From NCBI RefSeq assembly GCF_007565055.1, contig NC_044567.1, positions 52,104,260 through 52,168,259 on the forward strand: a stretch of 64,000 nt of DNA, written 5' to 3'. Made by a program: the position numbers and the translations under genes. The first letter of the stretch is position 1, and each line of letters opens with the position of its first letter. Positions 23,101 through 33,169 of this stretch are shown here, piece after piece. The notes beneath the pieces are model-generated. The model was not told the DNA's origin. It saw only the letters and a program-made list of their open reading frames with translations, and ran no database searches. Origin of the DNA: Rhinopithecus roxellana. Lineage: Eukaryota; Chordata; Mammalia; Primates; Cercopithecidae.

Positions 23101-23937
23101 ACACCAAAAGCAACGGCAGCAAAAGCCAAAATGGACAAATGGGATCTAATTAAACTAAAGAGCTTCTGCACAGCAAAAGAAACTACCATCAGAGTGAACA
23201 GGCAACCTACAGAATGGGAGAAAATTTTTGCAACCTACTCATCTGACAAAGGGCTAATATCCAGAATCTACAAAGAACTCAAACAAATATACAAGAAAAA
23301 AACAAACAACCCCATCAAAAAGTGGGCAAAGGATATGAACAGACATTTCTCAAAAGAAGACATTCATACAGCCAACAGACACATGAAAAAATGCTCATCA
23401 TCACTCGCCATCAGAGAAATGCAAATCAAAACCACAATGAGATACCATCTCACACCAGTTAGAATGGCAATCATTAAAAAATCAGGAAACAACAGGTGTT
23501 GGAGAGGATGTGGAGAAATAGGAACACTTTTACACTGTTGGTGGGATTGTAAACTAGTTCAACCATTATGGAAAACAGTATGGCAATTCCTCAAGGATCT
23601 AGAACTAGATGTACCATATGACCCAGCCATCCCATGACTGGGTGTATACCCAAAGGATTATAAATTATTCTACTACAAAGACACATGCACACGTATGTTT
23701 ATTGCGGCACTATTCACAATAGCAAAGACTTGGAATCAACCCAAATGTCCATCTGTGACAGACTGGATTAAGAAAATGTGGCACATATACACCATGGAAT
23801 ACTATGCAGCCATAGAAAAGGATGAGTTTGCGTCCTTTGTAGGGACATGGATGCAGCTGGAAACCGTCATTCTTAGCAAACTATCACAAGAAGAGAAAAC
23901 CAAACACCGCATGTTCTCACTCATAGGTGGGAACTGA
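20111..23937 (+). pseudogene. L1 ORF2: L1 ORF2 (endonuclease-reverse transcriptase) with two stops and one frameshift
   Basis: ORF2p nicks target DNA and reverse-transcribes L1 and Alu RNA. The frame starts at 20111 (M-A-G-S-S-S), 63 bases after the ORF1 stop. Codon 59, Trp in human L1, is TGA at 20285-20287. A one-base deletion in the A-run at 20316-20323 shifts the frame. The long open frame 20284-23637 then carries the endonuclease G-D-F-N-T-P and S-D-H motifs, the reverse-transcriptase F-A-D-D motif (about 22206) and the Cys-rich C-X3-C-X7-H-X4-C motif (about 23500). A second TGA at 23635-23637 replaces codon 1176 and removes 99 codons. The frame then runs to a natural stop at 23935-23937. 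Total 1275 codons, exactly the usual length. Confidence 0.93.
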
Positions 23938-24173
23938 ACAATGAGGAAACTTGGACTCGGGAAGGGGAACATCACACACTGGGGCCTATCATGGGGAGGG
24001 GGGAGGGGGGAGGGATTGCATTGGGGAGTTATACATGATATAAATGATGAATTGATGGGTGCTGACAAGTTGATGGGTGCAGCACACCAACATGACACAA
24101 GTGTACATATGTAACAAACCTGCACGTTATGCACATGTACCCTAGAACTTAAAGTATAATAAAAAAAAAAAAG
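23938..24173 (+). other. L1 3'UTR with G-rich tract and poly-A
   Basis: Contains the L1-typical polypurine run (G-rich 23993-24013, four or more G-tracts) able to form a quadruplex. Then come 'gtacatatgtaacaaacctg', 'ccctagaacttaaagtataa' and a terminal AATAAA-like signal merged with the A-tail. Confidence 0.9.
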
Positions 24174-24186
24174 AAAAGAAAAGAAA

Positions 24187-24360
24187 ACAAAAATACAAAA
24201 ATTAACTGGGCGTGTTGGCGGGTGCTGATGGTCCCAGCTACTCGGTAGGCTGAGGCAGGAGAATTGCTTGAACCCGGGGGCAGAGGTTGCAGTGAGCCAA
24301 GATCTCATGACTTCACTCCAGCCTGGGCCACAGAGCAAAACTCCTTCTCAAAAAAAACGA
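24187..24360 (+). mobile_element. 5'-truncated Alu SINE
   Basis: Starts within the middle linker ('aaaatacaaaaattaactgg') and runs to 'ctccttctc' plus an A-tail. It directly follows the A-rich end of the L1. Confidence 0.88.
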
Positions 24361-24614
24361 AAGAAAAAAATTCAAATTCATATTCACTCATATCAAAAAT
24401 GAAAATTTATTTTTGCAAATTTCTATTTGAGTGATAGAACTATTTTAATTTAGGAATGGTTCATAAAACATGGGTGTAGTGATTATGTTCTTTCCTGTGC
24501 TTGAATGGAAAATGATGAGGGAACATGATGTTAGAGTTGCAGTGAGAAGGGGTGGAAAAGAGGGATTCCAGAGTGCCAGGCACGCAGGTTTTCTGGAAGG
24601 CTTGCGTGAGGACT
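24361..24614. other. Single-copy stretch, nothing recognised
   Basis: No gene or repeat is recognised between the Alu and the MaLR LTR. Confidence 0.35.
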
Positions 24615-25016
24615 GCTGTGGTTTGAAGGTGTTCCCCGAAGTTCATGTGTTGGAAACTCAACCCGTAATGCAACAGTGCTGCCCAGTGGAACCATGAAGA
24701 GGCGATTAGGTCATAAAGTCTCTGCCCTCAGGAATGGATGAAGGCAGAGGGGGTTGGTTGTCTTGGGAGTGGGTTCCTGATAAAAGAATGAGGATGGCTT
24801 CCTTCCCTTTCTCCCTTTCCCCCTCCCTGCTCTCACATGTGGTCACTCTCTTGCCCTTCCACCTTCCACCATAGGACGGCACAGCAAGACCTTCACCAGA
24901 TGCAGGCCCCTCACTTTTCCAGTGTCCAGAACCGTGAACCAAGTGAACTCTTGCTTATAAATCACCCAGTCTGTGGTATTCTGTTATAGCAACACAAACA
25001 GACTGAGACAGGGACA
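24615..25016 (+). mobile_element. MaLR LTR (MST/MLT1-type)
   Basis: Starts 'tgctgtggtttgaaggtgt'. It contains 'gcgattaggtcataaagtct', 'gggagtgggttcctgataaa', 'cttgcccttccaccttccac' and 'ggtattctgttatagcaaca', ending 'actgagaca'. These are the ordered landmarks of MaLR LTRs. No internal region is attached. Confidence 0.88.
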
Positions 25017-25221
25017 CTCAGTGGGCTCATCTCTCTACTTGATGGAGCACTCCCTGCGTGGTATCTTGTATTTGTAGACATGATGCTGTAAATGCTCTTT
25101 GAGCGCCTTGAAGGCTTTTATGTTTGAGGAGGTTACAGAGAAGCCCCTACAGGCTTTCAGGTCCCTTCTTCTGTTGCTTCTTTGCTCTTTAGTACCTCCC
25201 GAAACCTAGTGTTAAATTAGA

Positions 25222-25400
25222 TCATAGTGAGGTCCTTGGACCAACAGTATTAGCAGCACCTGAAAAACATGCTGGAAATACAGACTCACAGGCTGCACTG
25301 CAAAACACTGAACCAGAAACTCTAGGAGTGAGACCCAACAATCTGTATTTAACAAGTCCCCCAGGTGAGTCTGATGCACACAGAACTGTGAGATGCTGTA
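25222..25400 (+). mobile_element. MER5A-like hAT-Charlie remnant
   Basis: Contains 'gcagcacctgaaaaac', 'ccagaaactctaggagtgag', 'ttaacaagtcccccaggtga' and 'agaactgtgagatgctgt' in MER5A order. Confidence 0.75.
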
Positions 25401-26394
25401 TGAGATGATGTTGAGTTCATGCTAACGGAATCACTAACACACACGTCTACTCACTGCTTGGTCTTTGCACAGGCACCTAGATCCTCCTGGAATCCCCAAT
25501 CCCTGTTGTTCCCTTGGGGAGTTTTCTAGTCCCTCTTACTTGAAGCATGTCTTTCAGATCCCCACACCACCCAGCTTGGGTATCTGGTGAGTACTGTGGT
25601 CTGCATGTCCATGTTTGTGACATTCTGGGAAGGGTGGCCCAGGCTGTGATTTGCCATCTACTGCTGCAGGCTACGGATGGTATTCAGAAGGGAGGGGAGA
25701 TGCTGTGTGCATGTTCTGAAGGGTTTCCCATTAAACAGACCAACCCTCTCCATAACTATTTGATTTTACTTTATCTGCTCGTTGATTTCACAGTGTCAAT
25801 GCAGTTTGTATAAACGTCTCTACTGGGTGATGCAGGCAGATAAATGTTTATGTGAACATATAAAGTCTGTATGTGTGAGTGAACGCTCCACATCATGTCA
25901 TTTATTGTCCGTCATTACTTATCTATAGTGTCTCACTCATTCCTCTCATTTTCTGTCATTTTACTTACTTTTACCTGAAGTACAATGACTACTAAATATT
26001 TCATTTCAATTACACTTCTATGGTATTTTCTCACCTCACATTGGACCTTCCTCCCTCACTGGACTTCAATGTGGGATCTGCAGGTGTCAGGACCTTCTGG
26101 GAAGTCCCAACTTTTCTTGAATGTTGTCTCTGGCCAGCTCAGGCTGGAGAAGTGGGTGTTGGTGCCACCCTGTGGCTATAGCAGACCTCCAGTCTTACCC
26201 TGAACCCTGGCATTCTCACATGCATGGATTTAAATGCTGAGTCTTGCTAAGGACAGATTAGGCCCATTTTCCTTATCTCCCTCCCAAGGGGCTGTTTTCT
26301 ATGTTTATTGACTCCCCATATATTTTTTTAAAAGAATATATAGATGAAATAAGTTGCATGTTTGAAAAATATTTCAAAGAATAGTTGTTCATTT
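25401..26394. other. Single-copy stretch with weak L2-like segment
   Basis: 'ttggtctttgcacaggcacc' (25459-25478) resembles an antisense L2 3' end. The rest is unassigned. Open frames (for example 25547-25813) show no protein family. Confidence 0.35.
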
Positions 26395-26565
26395 TTTTCT
26401 TGCTCATTTTTATCTATCTTCTAAATTTTATATATTTATGGGGTACAAAATATTGTGATTTTTCAGTACAGTGTGAAATGAGAATCAAATTTCCTATCCA
26501 TTACCTCAAATACTTCACTTTTGTGTGTGTGATGAGAATGCTGTTTGTCGCTTTAATCATCAGCT
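26395..26565 (-). mobile_element. L1 3'-end fragment
   Basis: 'tatatatttatggggtacaa', 'atattgtgatttttcagtac' and 'ccattacctcaaatacttca' are antisense L1M/L1P 3' sequence. Confidence 0.65.
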
Positions 26566-26980
26566 CTTAATGTCTTCATGCTAGGGACAGGAAAGGCTCC
26601 ACACTTGACTTTACCTCCTGTTTTCTTATCCGTTGTCAACCCCTGAATGTACCCTCCCGGCTTCTGTCACCTTCTACACCTAGCCTGATCCTTGTGTACC
26701 CACCTTCCTTCCAGGGACTATCCTTAGGGAGTGACTTTATGCACAGACTTCACATGCTCTTCCCACCTCCTTCATCCCCACAAGCCCCATCTCAGCCCCA
26801 TCTGATTATTTCTTCCCTCTCTCATTTCCTGTTAATCTGCTGGTTTTCTAACCTGAAGGGTAACTGCTTACTCCTTAGTTTTTTGCCTTAATTTCTAAGT
26901 CACAGGCTACTTTTCCTCAAGACATGATTTTAGTCTCATTCTATAAGTCTTGGTATGTGGTTTTATTCACTGGCAAATTT
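26566..26980. other. Single-copy stretch, nothing recognised
   Basis: Pyrimidine-rich. No gene or repeat is recognised. Confidence 0.35.
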
Positions 26981-27275
26981 TTGTTTGTTTTTGAGACAGA
27001 GTCTTGCTCTATTGCCCAGGCTGGAGTACAGTGGTGCCATCTTGGCTCACTGCAACCTCTGCCTACTGGGCTCAAGCAATTCTCTTGCCACAGCCTCCCG
27101 AGTAGCCGGGATTATGGGCACACCCCACCACACCTAGCTAATTTTTGTATTTTTAGTAGAGATGGTGTTTCACCGTGTCAGCCATGTTCCTCTCGAACTG
27201 TGGACCTCAAGTGATCTACCCACCTCGGCCTCCCAAACTACTGGGATTACAGGCGTGAGTCACTGTGCCCCACCC
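26981..27275 (-). mobile_element. Alu SINE
   Basis: Antisense full-length Alu ('gagacagagtcttgctctat' to 'tcactgtgccccacc'). Confidence 0.88.
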
Positions 27276-27715
27276 CTTTGCACATATTTAAGTGATGATA
27301 TTTTTGCACATTGAGGTAGCTTCATTCCACAGGTTTAGATCTGAAGCATTTTCACTATTGTTTCTTCCCATGTATTTCCTGGTTTGCAGGTCAGTTTTTT
27401 CTTTTAACTCATCAGTGACACAGTGGGTTATATACCTTTGAATTTCAAACAATATTTTTTTAAATTTCTTTTTGCTGATTTTTGTCTATGTTAATTTTAA
27501 CTTGACATGTTCCATAGATGGGCATCACTAAATATTTTTTTCACTCTGTTTGTAATTTGATGGATTTTCACATCTCAAGCCAGCTAAGAGTATGGGAAAT
27601 ATGACTGCTTAAAGCACAGGAATCACAAGTGATTTGGATTTATGAGGGTAACCCAGATGAGGGTGTACCGTTGTACCTGGCCCACAGCACTCAGTAACTG
27701 TCACCTTTGATTTCT
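27276..27715. other. AT-rich stretch, possibly old L1
   Basis: T-rich wording such as 'ttttaacttgacatgttcc' could be L1-derived, but I cannot assign it. Confidence 0.3.
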
Positions 27716-28315
27716 TTTATTTATTTATTTGAGACAGAGTTTTGCTCTGTCCCCCAGACTGGAGTGCAAAGGGTTGATCTCTGCTCACTACAACCTGCGC
27801 CTCCCAGGTTCAAGTGATTCTCCTGCCTGTCTCTCTTTTTTTCTTTTTTTGAGATGGAGTCTTGCTCTCTTTCCCAGGCTGGAGTGCAGTGGCACGATCT
27901 CGACTCACTGCAAGCTCCACATCCTTGATTCACACCATTCTCTTGCCTCAGCCTCCAGAGCAGCTGGGACTACTGGTGCCCGCCACCACGCCTGGCTAAT
28001 TTTTTTGTATTTTTAGTAGAGACAGGGTTTCACTGTGTTAACCAGGATGGTCTGGATCTCCTGACCTCATGATCTGCCCGCCTTGGCCTCCCCATGTCCT
28101 GGGATTACAGGCGTGAGCCACGGCGCCCTGCACTGCCTCAGTCTCTTGAGTAGCTGGGATTACAGGCACCCACTACCATGCCCAGCTAATTTTTGTATTT
28201 TTACTACAGACGAGCTTTCACCATGTTGGCCAGGTTGGTCTTGAACCTCAAATGATCTGCCCGCCTCGGCCTCCCAAAGTGCTAGGATTACAGGCATGAG
28301 CTACCACGCCCAGCT
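27716..28315 (-). mobile_element. Alu SINE interrupted by a second Alu
   Basis: The outer antisense Alu is split (27716-27828 and 28134-28315) by an inner antisense Alu (about 27829-28133). The junctions share 'ctgcct(ca)gtctct', a probable TSD. Confidence 0.82.
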
Positions 28316-29343
28316 TGTCACCTTCATTTAAATGAAAGTAACTTTCTTAGTGTCTTGGTGTTGGTTAACTTCTGTGGAGTTTGATACTGCTCATTTTGCT
28401 GCTTGTTCTGTTTTTCCAGAGTCCCCTTATCACTTGACCTGCTGTCACATTATGTTTGATTACGGATACCCCATCAGCCTGGGTCTCTCTTTGCAGCCTT
28501 TTTACACATATGTCTACACATAGCGATTCGGATTATCTCAGAATCCCACATCCTCACTGTTCCCCTTCCCCCCTACCCCTCCACCCCCCACCAGTACCTT
28601 TCTGAAGTTTTCTAGTCCTTCCTTTTCGGTTGTGCTCCTTAAAGCCCAGGCCCATGCCTGACTTTGGTTCCCACTGAGTTCTGTTACAAGGATTCCACAT
28701 TTGTGGATATTAAATCTTTGGCAAGGTCATTTACCTGGGCTGGAATAAGACTCTTGGCTGATCCTCCTTCCTAAACACCCACCCAATGGGAGAGGCTGAT
28801 ACTTAACATGCAAATCTTGTTTTTTAATTCTCTAGGCAAAGTGATGTTGGAAGACATTGTGGCGGGGGTGGTGTGTGAAGATTTACAAATACTTTTTGAA
28901 TATTTGCTTCATGATAGGTCTCAGAGGTGCCTTGTGGGTGTGGCTTTGGAGGGATGATTACGAGGAAATTGTGGATATTAGGGAATTCAGGAAAGGAAAA
29001 TATCACTCACAATTCAACAATTCAGAGAAAGCTCCTAAGGGAATTTCTGGCTGCTTGATGTCCAGAGGCCAGGTCCTCACTTTGTATCAAGGCTCAGGAC
29101 TATGGATAGAGAATTTAAAGGGGCACCAAAAAAACTCAGTAATCAAGATAAACAAAATTTTAATGTAATATCTTTAAAAATACAAATTGATGCATAAAGA
29201 AAACACCCATGTTGAACAAAACGGTAACAATGTTGCCTCCTCTTCAGCACCACCCCACCCTCCAGAATTTTCCTCCAAGCTGCACCTGTAAGATAAAAAA
29301 AAAAAGATAAAATAAAAACCTGTAAGAGAAAATATAAAAATGA
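28316..29343. other. Single-copy stretch, no gene recognised
   Basis: No exon structure or repeat family is identified. A short A-rich run lies at 29293-29320. Confidence 0.4.
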
Positions 29344-29344
29344 G

Positions 29345-29638
29345 ATTGGCCTGGGGGCTCATGCCTGTAATCCCAGCACATTGGGAGGCCGAGGCAGGTG
29401 GATCACTTCAGGTCGAGTGTTCAAGACCAGGCTGGGCAACATGGCAAAACGCCATTGCTACTAAAAATATACATAAAAAAATTAGCTGGCATGGTGGCAG
29501 GTACCTGTAATCCCAGCCACTTGGGAGGCAGAGGCAGGAGAATCTCTTGAACCCGGGAGGCAGAGGTTGCAATGAGCTGAGATCACACCATTGCACTCCA
29601 GTCTGGGTGACAGAGTGAGACTCTGTCAAAAAAAAAAA
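29345..29638 (+). mobile_element. Alu SINE
   Basis: Diverged full-length Alu ('ggcctgggggctcatgcc' to 'gactctgtc' plus A11). Confidence 0.88.
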
Positions 29639-29771
29639 GACCCTCAGAAATTTCTGGCTCAAGTCTCCCATCCTCACCACCACTACCACCAGGTGATCTT
29701 TTGCTGTTCACCCAGGTCCAGCCTCCATCTCCTAAAATCCCGGGAAAATGCTACAAGACTCTCCCCATCTC

Positions 29772-30074
29772 GGCCGGGCGCGGTGGCTCAAGCCTGTAAT
29801 CCCAGCACTTTGGGAGGCCGAGACGGGCGGATCACGAGGTCAGGAGATCGAGACCCTCCTGGCTAACACGGTGAAACCCCGTCTCTACTAAAAAATACAA
29901 AAACCTAGCCGGGTGAGGTGGCGGGCGCCTGTAGTCCCAGCTACTCGGGAGGCTGAGGCAGGAGAATGGTGTAAACCCGGGAGGTGGAGCTTGCAGTGAG
30001 CGGAGATCCAGCCACTGCACTCCAGCCTGGGCGACAGAGCGAGACTCCGTCTCAAAAAAAAAAAAAAAAAAAAA
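29772..30074 (+). mobile_element. AluYR-type SINE with 16-bp TSD
   Basis: Young copy with 'ctcaagcctgtaatcc' and 'ggtgaggtggcgggc'. The TSD 'agactctccccatctc' is at 29756-29771 and 30075-30090. Confidence 0.93.
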
Positions 30075-30090
30075 AGACTCTCCCCATCTC

Positions 30091-31796
30091 CATTCCGGAG
30101 TTTGCTGCAAGCCAATCTTGCTCTCCCTGAAAACAGCCTTGGGGTTCCCTGTCCTGGTACACCCTCCTACTGTAGGGGACACAGGGCCAGTGTCACCTGC
30201 AAACCAGGAGTCCTGGCAAAGCATCGCCTCTCCCTGAGCTGCTTCTGTCCCACCCTGGCATCTGCTCGGGGAAGGGCACACCAGGGAGGAGACTTGCGTG
30301 GTGAGCTCAGGTCACCTTCAGGGGAAGGTCAGTGCATACTGGCCAACCCGGACCACATTTTCCAGAATATTTCAGCATTACTGCGATGCTCTTGTGGTCA
30401 GCAGACCTCATTGGTTCCCAGCAAAACTTGTCAATGTCACTTGGGCATCTTAACAGTGGGCTCCTAAACTTGGTTGTGTGTGCTGTGCAGATGTCAGAGG
30501 CACCCTGTGTGGGCAAAACTAACTGCTTTCCCACCTCTCTAGCTCCAAAACTACAATCCCCAGAGGCCTCTGCGGTCACTTCTACTACCCATCCTACACA
30601 CCTTCCCTGTGTCCGGTTAATGTCAGAAGCACTTCTGGTCTGTGACCTCGGCTGGTTAGGCTGGTCAGCACCCAGTAAGGCCTCCCTCCAGGTCTTCCCC
30701 ACACCTCTGCTCCTCGTTACCTGACCGGCTTCAGGATCCACAAGGTGCATTCATGTTCCATGGGTGCCCTATAGGCAGTCAGCATGCCCCTCTGCGTGTC
30801 CCTGTGTTACTCACGGAGTTGAAGGCTGGGAGCCGTAGAGCTGTCTCAGAACTCAGGTGCTCTCCTGTGGGCACCTGCAGGCCATTTTCCTTTCACTGGA
30901 GCCCACAGGGTTAGAGAAAAACCCTCACTCTGTGGCTTGGGGACAAGGGCTTCACCCCCTGGCCTGAATTTGGAGCAAAGCTTGAGGGTGCTGGGTCAGT
31001 CTGGGCCCCCCCGGATGGGAATTTTCTGCCCTAGTGATTTCTGTGACATCCCCGACCCCAACTGTGGGGCTCTGGAGTGGACTGTGCTTCACCTCGTGGC
31101 TGGAGTTTTCCACCTGAGAGTTGAAAAAGGGGTGAGAATTACCTTTAATTCCATCTTGGCTGTCAACAGGATGGATCCCCTTACCTTTTCTTGCCCTGGA
31201 GGCTGTCTGGTTGGTACTGGGGAAAGTTCATTCCTAGTCCTGGAAGAGCGGCTCCTTCTAACTGGAGTTCTCCCTCAGCATTACTTTCTGCTCCATCCAT
31301 ACCGCGGTCATTCATGAAGTCGTTAATTGTAAACACATATGGAATGGTTTAAATAAAAGTACAGAGATGTGTGCACTTAATTGTTCAGTGATGTGGATGA
31401 AGGACAGGGACATCAGAGACGCCTGTGACTTCAAGGGGTTTGGGAGGACTCCCAGAAATAGGGTTGTTTCAGCTGCCCCTGCCCGGTTTGATACCTTGGA
31501 GATTAGGGGGAAGGCATTCCAGTGGGAGGCGGGAAGGAAGCATAGTCTCAGAGGCTGGGCTCTTGCTACCATGTGGAAGGATTATGGTGGCCAAGGGCCT
31601 TCTTAAGGTTGATTTTTAAATATGCATAGGTGAAGATACAGACTAGCTATTGACACATAGAACAAGGAGAAGCTTGATATAGGCTAACTTGAATTTTACA
31701 TTTGAGAGCATTTTCAGCTTCTGGAAATTGGGACATTTCACCCAAAATTCCAGATTCCCTGCTTCTCTGAAAATAAATCTGCCCTAACTCTTCACT
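30091..31796. other. GC-moderate single-copy stretch, no gene recognised
   Basis: This is the longest repeat-poor stretch of the window. Several open frames of 80-150 codons occur on both strands (30307-30750 minus, 30937-31317 plus), overlap one another and resemble nothing I know. A ZNF143-like motif 'actacaatccccag' lies at 30549-30562. An AATAAA-like 'aataaaagt' lies at 31351-31360. Confidence 0.4.
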
Positions 31797-32108
31797 ATTT
31801 TTTTTTTTTTTTTTTTGAGACAGATTTTCACTCTTGTTGCCCAGGCTAAGGTGCAGTGGCACAATCTCCACCCACCACAACCTCTGCCACCTGGGTTCAA
31901 GCAATTCTCCTGCCTCAGCCTCCTGAGTAGCTGGGATTTACAGGCATGTACCACCATGCCGGGCTAATTTTCTTGTACTTTTTTTTTTAGTAGAGATGGA
32001 GTTTCACCATGTTGGTCAGGCAGGTCTTGAACTCCTGACCTCAGGTGATCCACCTGCCTTGGCCTCCCAAAGTGCTGGGATTATAGGTGTGAGTCACATC
32101 ACTTGGCC
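31797..32108 (-). mobile_element. Alu SINE
   Basis: Antisense full-length Alu with an 18-T tail and a second T-run in its linker. Confidence 0.88.
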
Positions 32109-32184
32109 AGTCTACACCATTCCTTAGTATCAGACAATTTGATCCAAACAATGTCTTTCTCATTCGGAGGTGACCTTCAGGGTT

Positions 32185-32661
32185 TAATTTTTGTATTTTT
32201 GGTATAGACAAGGTTTCTTTCCTTTTTTTTTTTCCAGGTAAATTTTTACTCTTGTCACCCAGGCTGGAGTGCAGTGGCATAATCTCAGCTCACTGCAACC
32301 TCTGCCTCCTGGGTTCAAGCAATTCTCCTTCCCCAGCCTCCCGAGTAGCTGGGATTGCAGGTGCCTGCCAGTACCCCCGGCTAATTTTTTGTAGTTTTAA
32401 TAGACACAGGTTTTGCCAGGTTGGGCAGACTGGTCTCATCTCAAACTCCTGACCTTTGTGATCTGCCTGCCGCAGCCTCCCAAAGTGTGGGATTACAGGC
32501 ATGAACTAATGCCTGTCCTCCACTGGCTAATTCTTTGTATGTTTGAAGAGATGGGGTTTCACCATGTTGGCCAGGATGGTCTTGATCTCCTGACCTTGTG
32601 ATCTGCTGGCCTCGGCCTCCCAAAAAGCTGGGATTAGAGGTGTGAGCCACTGCACCCGGCC
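32185..32661 (-). mobile_element. Nested antisense Alus
   Basis: A linker piece of an outer Alu ('taatttttgtatttttggta', 32187-32224) precedes an inner Alu (about 32225-32515). The outer Alu then resumes ('ggctaattctttgtatgttt' to 'gcacccggcc'). Confidence 0.7.
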
Positions 32662-33169
32662 TCAATGTAGCTTTTTTATCAAAGTATTTATGTAGGAAAA
32701 ATTAATCAAAGGGCACAAGCATTTAAATACTTAGGTTGTTTAAGATGAAATCTGTGGCTGGAAGAGTGCCAGACACATAAAAATCTTTCACGCATGAAGG
32801 AACCACAACTTAAATAAACAAATTTGAGGAACTAAGTAACAAATGATTTTCTGTTGTTTTGTTGTTATTTTGGAAATGTGATTAATCATGTATGTCAAGG
32901 GAGTTGGGAAGAATTTCCAGATACTCTGATATGCATGACATCTTAATCATACCAAATAAAGCAAGACTATCTTAGGAAATTAGGTATCACTGCCAAGGAC
33001 CTTTACATGAGAAGATAAATTAAAATTACTATTAAATTTGTAATAATCAGATGGACTGGCAGGCAACTTGTGTCATTTTTTTCTCAGCATTTTTTCTTTT
33101 CCTTGATTCGATAAAACAAAGTTAAATGCCAGCTATCTGCAGAACACTCACTAGACTATGTTTAATGAT
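32662..33169. other. AT-rich single-copy stretch
   Basis: No gene or repeat is recognised. Confidence 0.4.

Larger units (their letters stand above)
18005..24173 (+). mobile_element. Nearly full-length young LINE-1 (L1PA/Old World monkey lineage)
   Basis: The order is 5'UTR (18005-19031), ORF1 (19032-20047), a 63-bp spacer, ORF2 (20111-23937), 3'UTR (23938-24160) and poly-A. Restoring the frame on paper gives family-standard lengths of 338 and 1275 codons. Four lesions disable it: a 1-base deletion near the ORF1 end, and two stops plus one 1-base deletion in ORF2. The first bases of the 5' end are missing. The 5' flank is an Alu A-tail and the 3' flank is a different, 5'-truncated Alu. It is the only element here that is still mostly legible as protein. 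It is not autonomous as written. Confidence 0.95.

Noticed and set aside
29832..30281. Alu-derived 'protein' frames such as R-R-S-L-A-L-S-P-R-L-E-C
   Set aside because: These are translations of antisense Alus, found at most Alus in the window. They are not genes.
30937..31317. 126-codon frame as a possible gene
   Set aside because: Overlapping antisense frames are equally long, there is no splice-site pair or family resemblance, and no conserved motif is visible.
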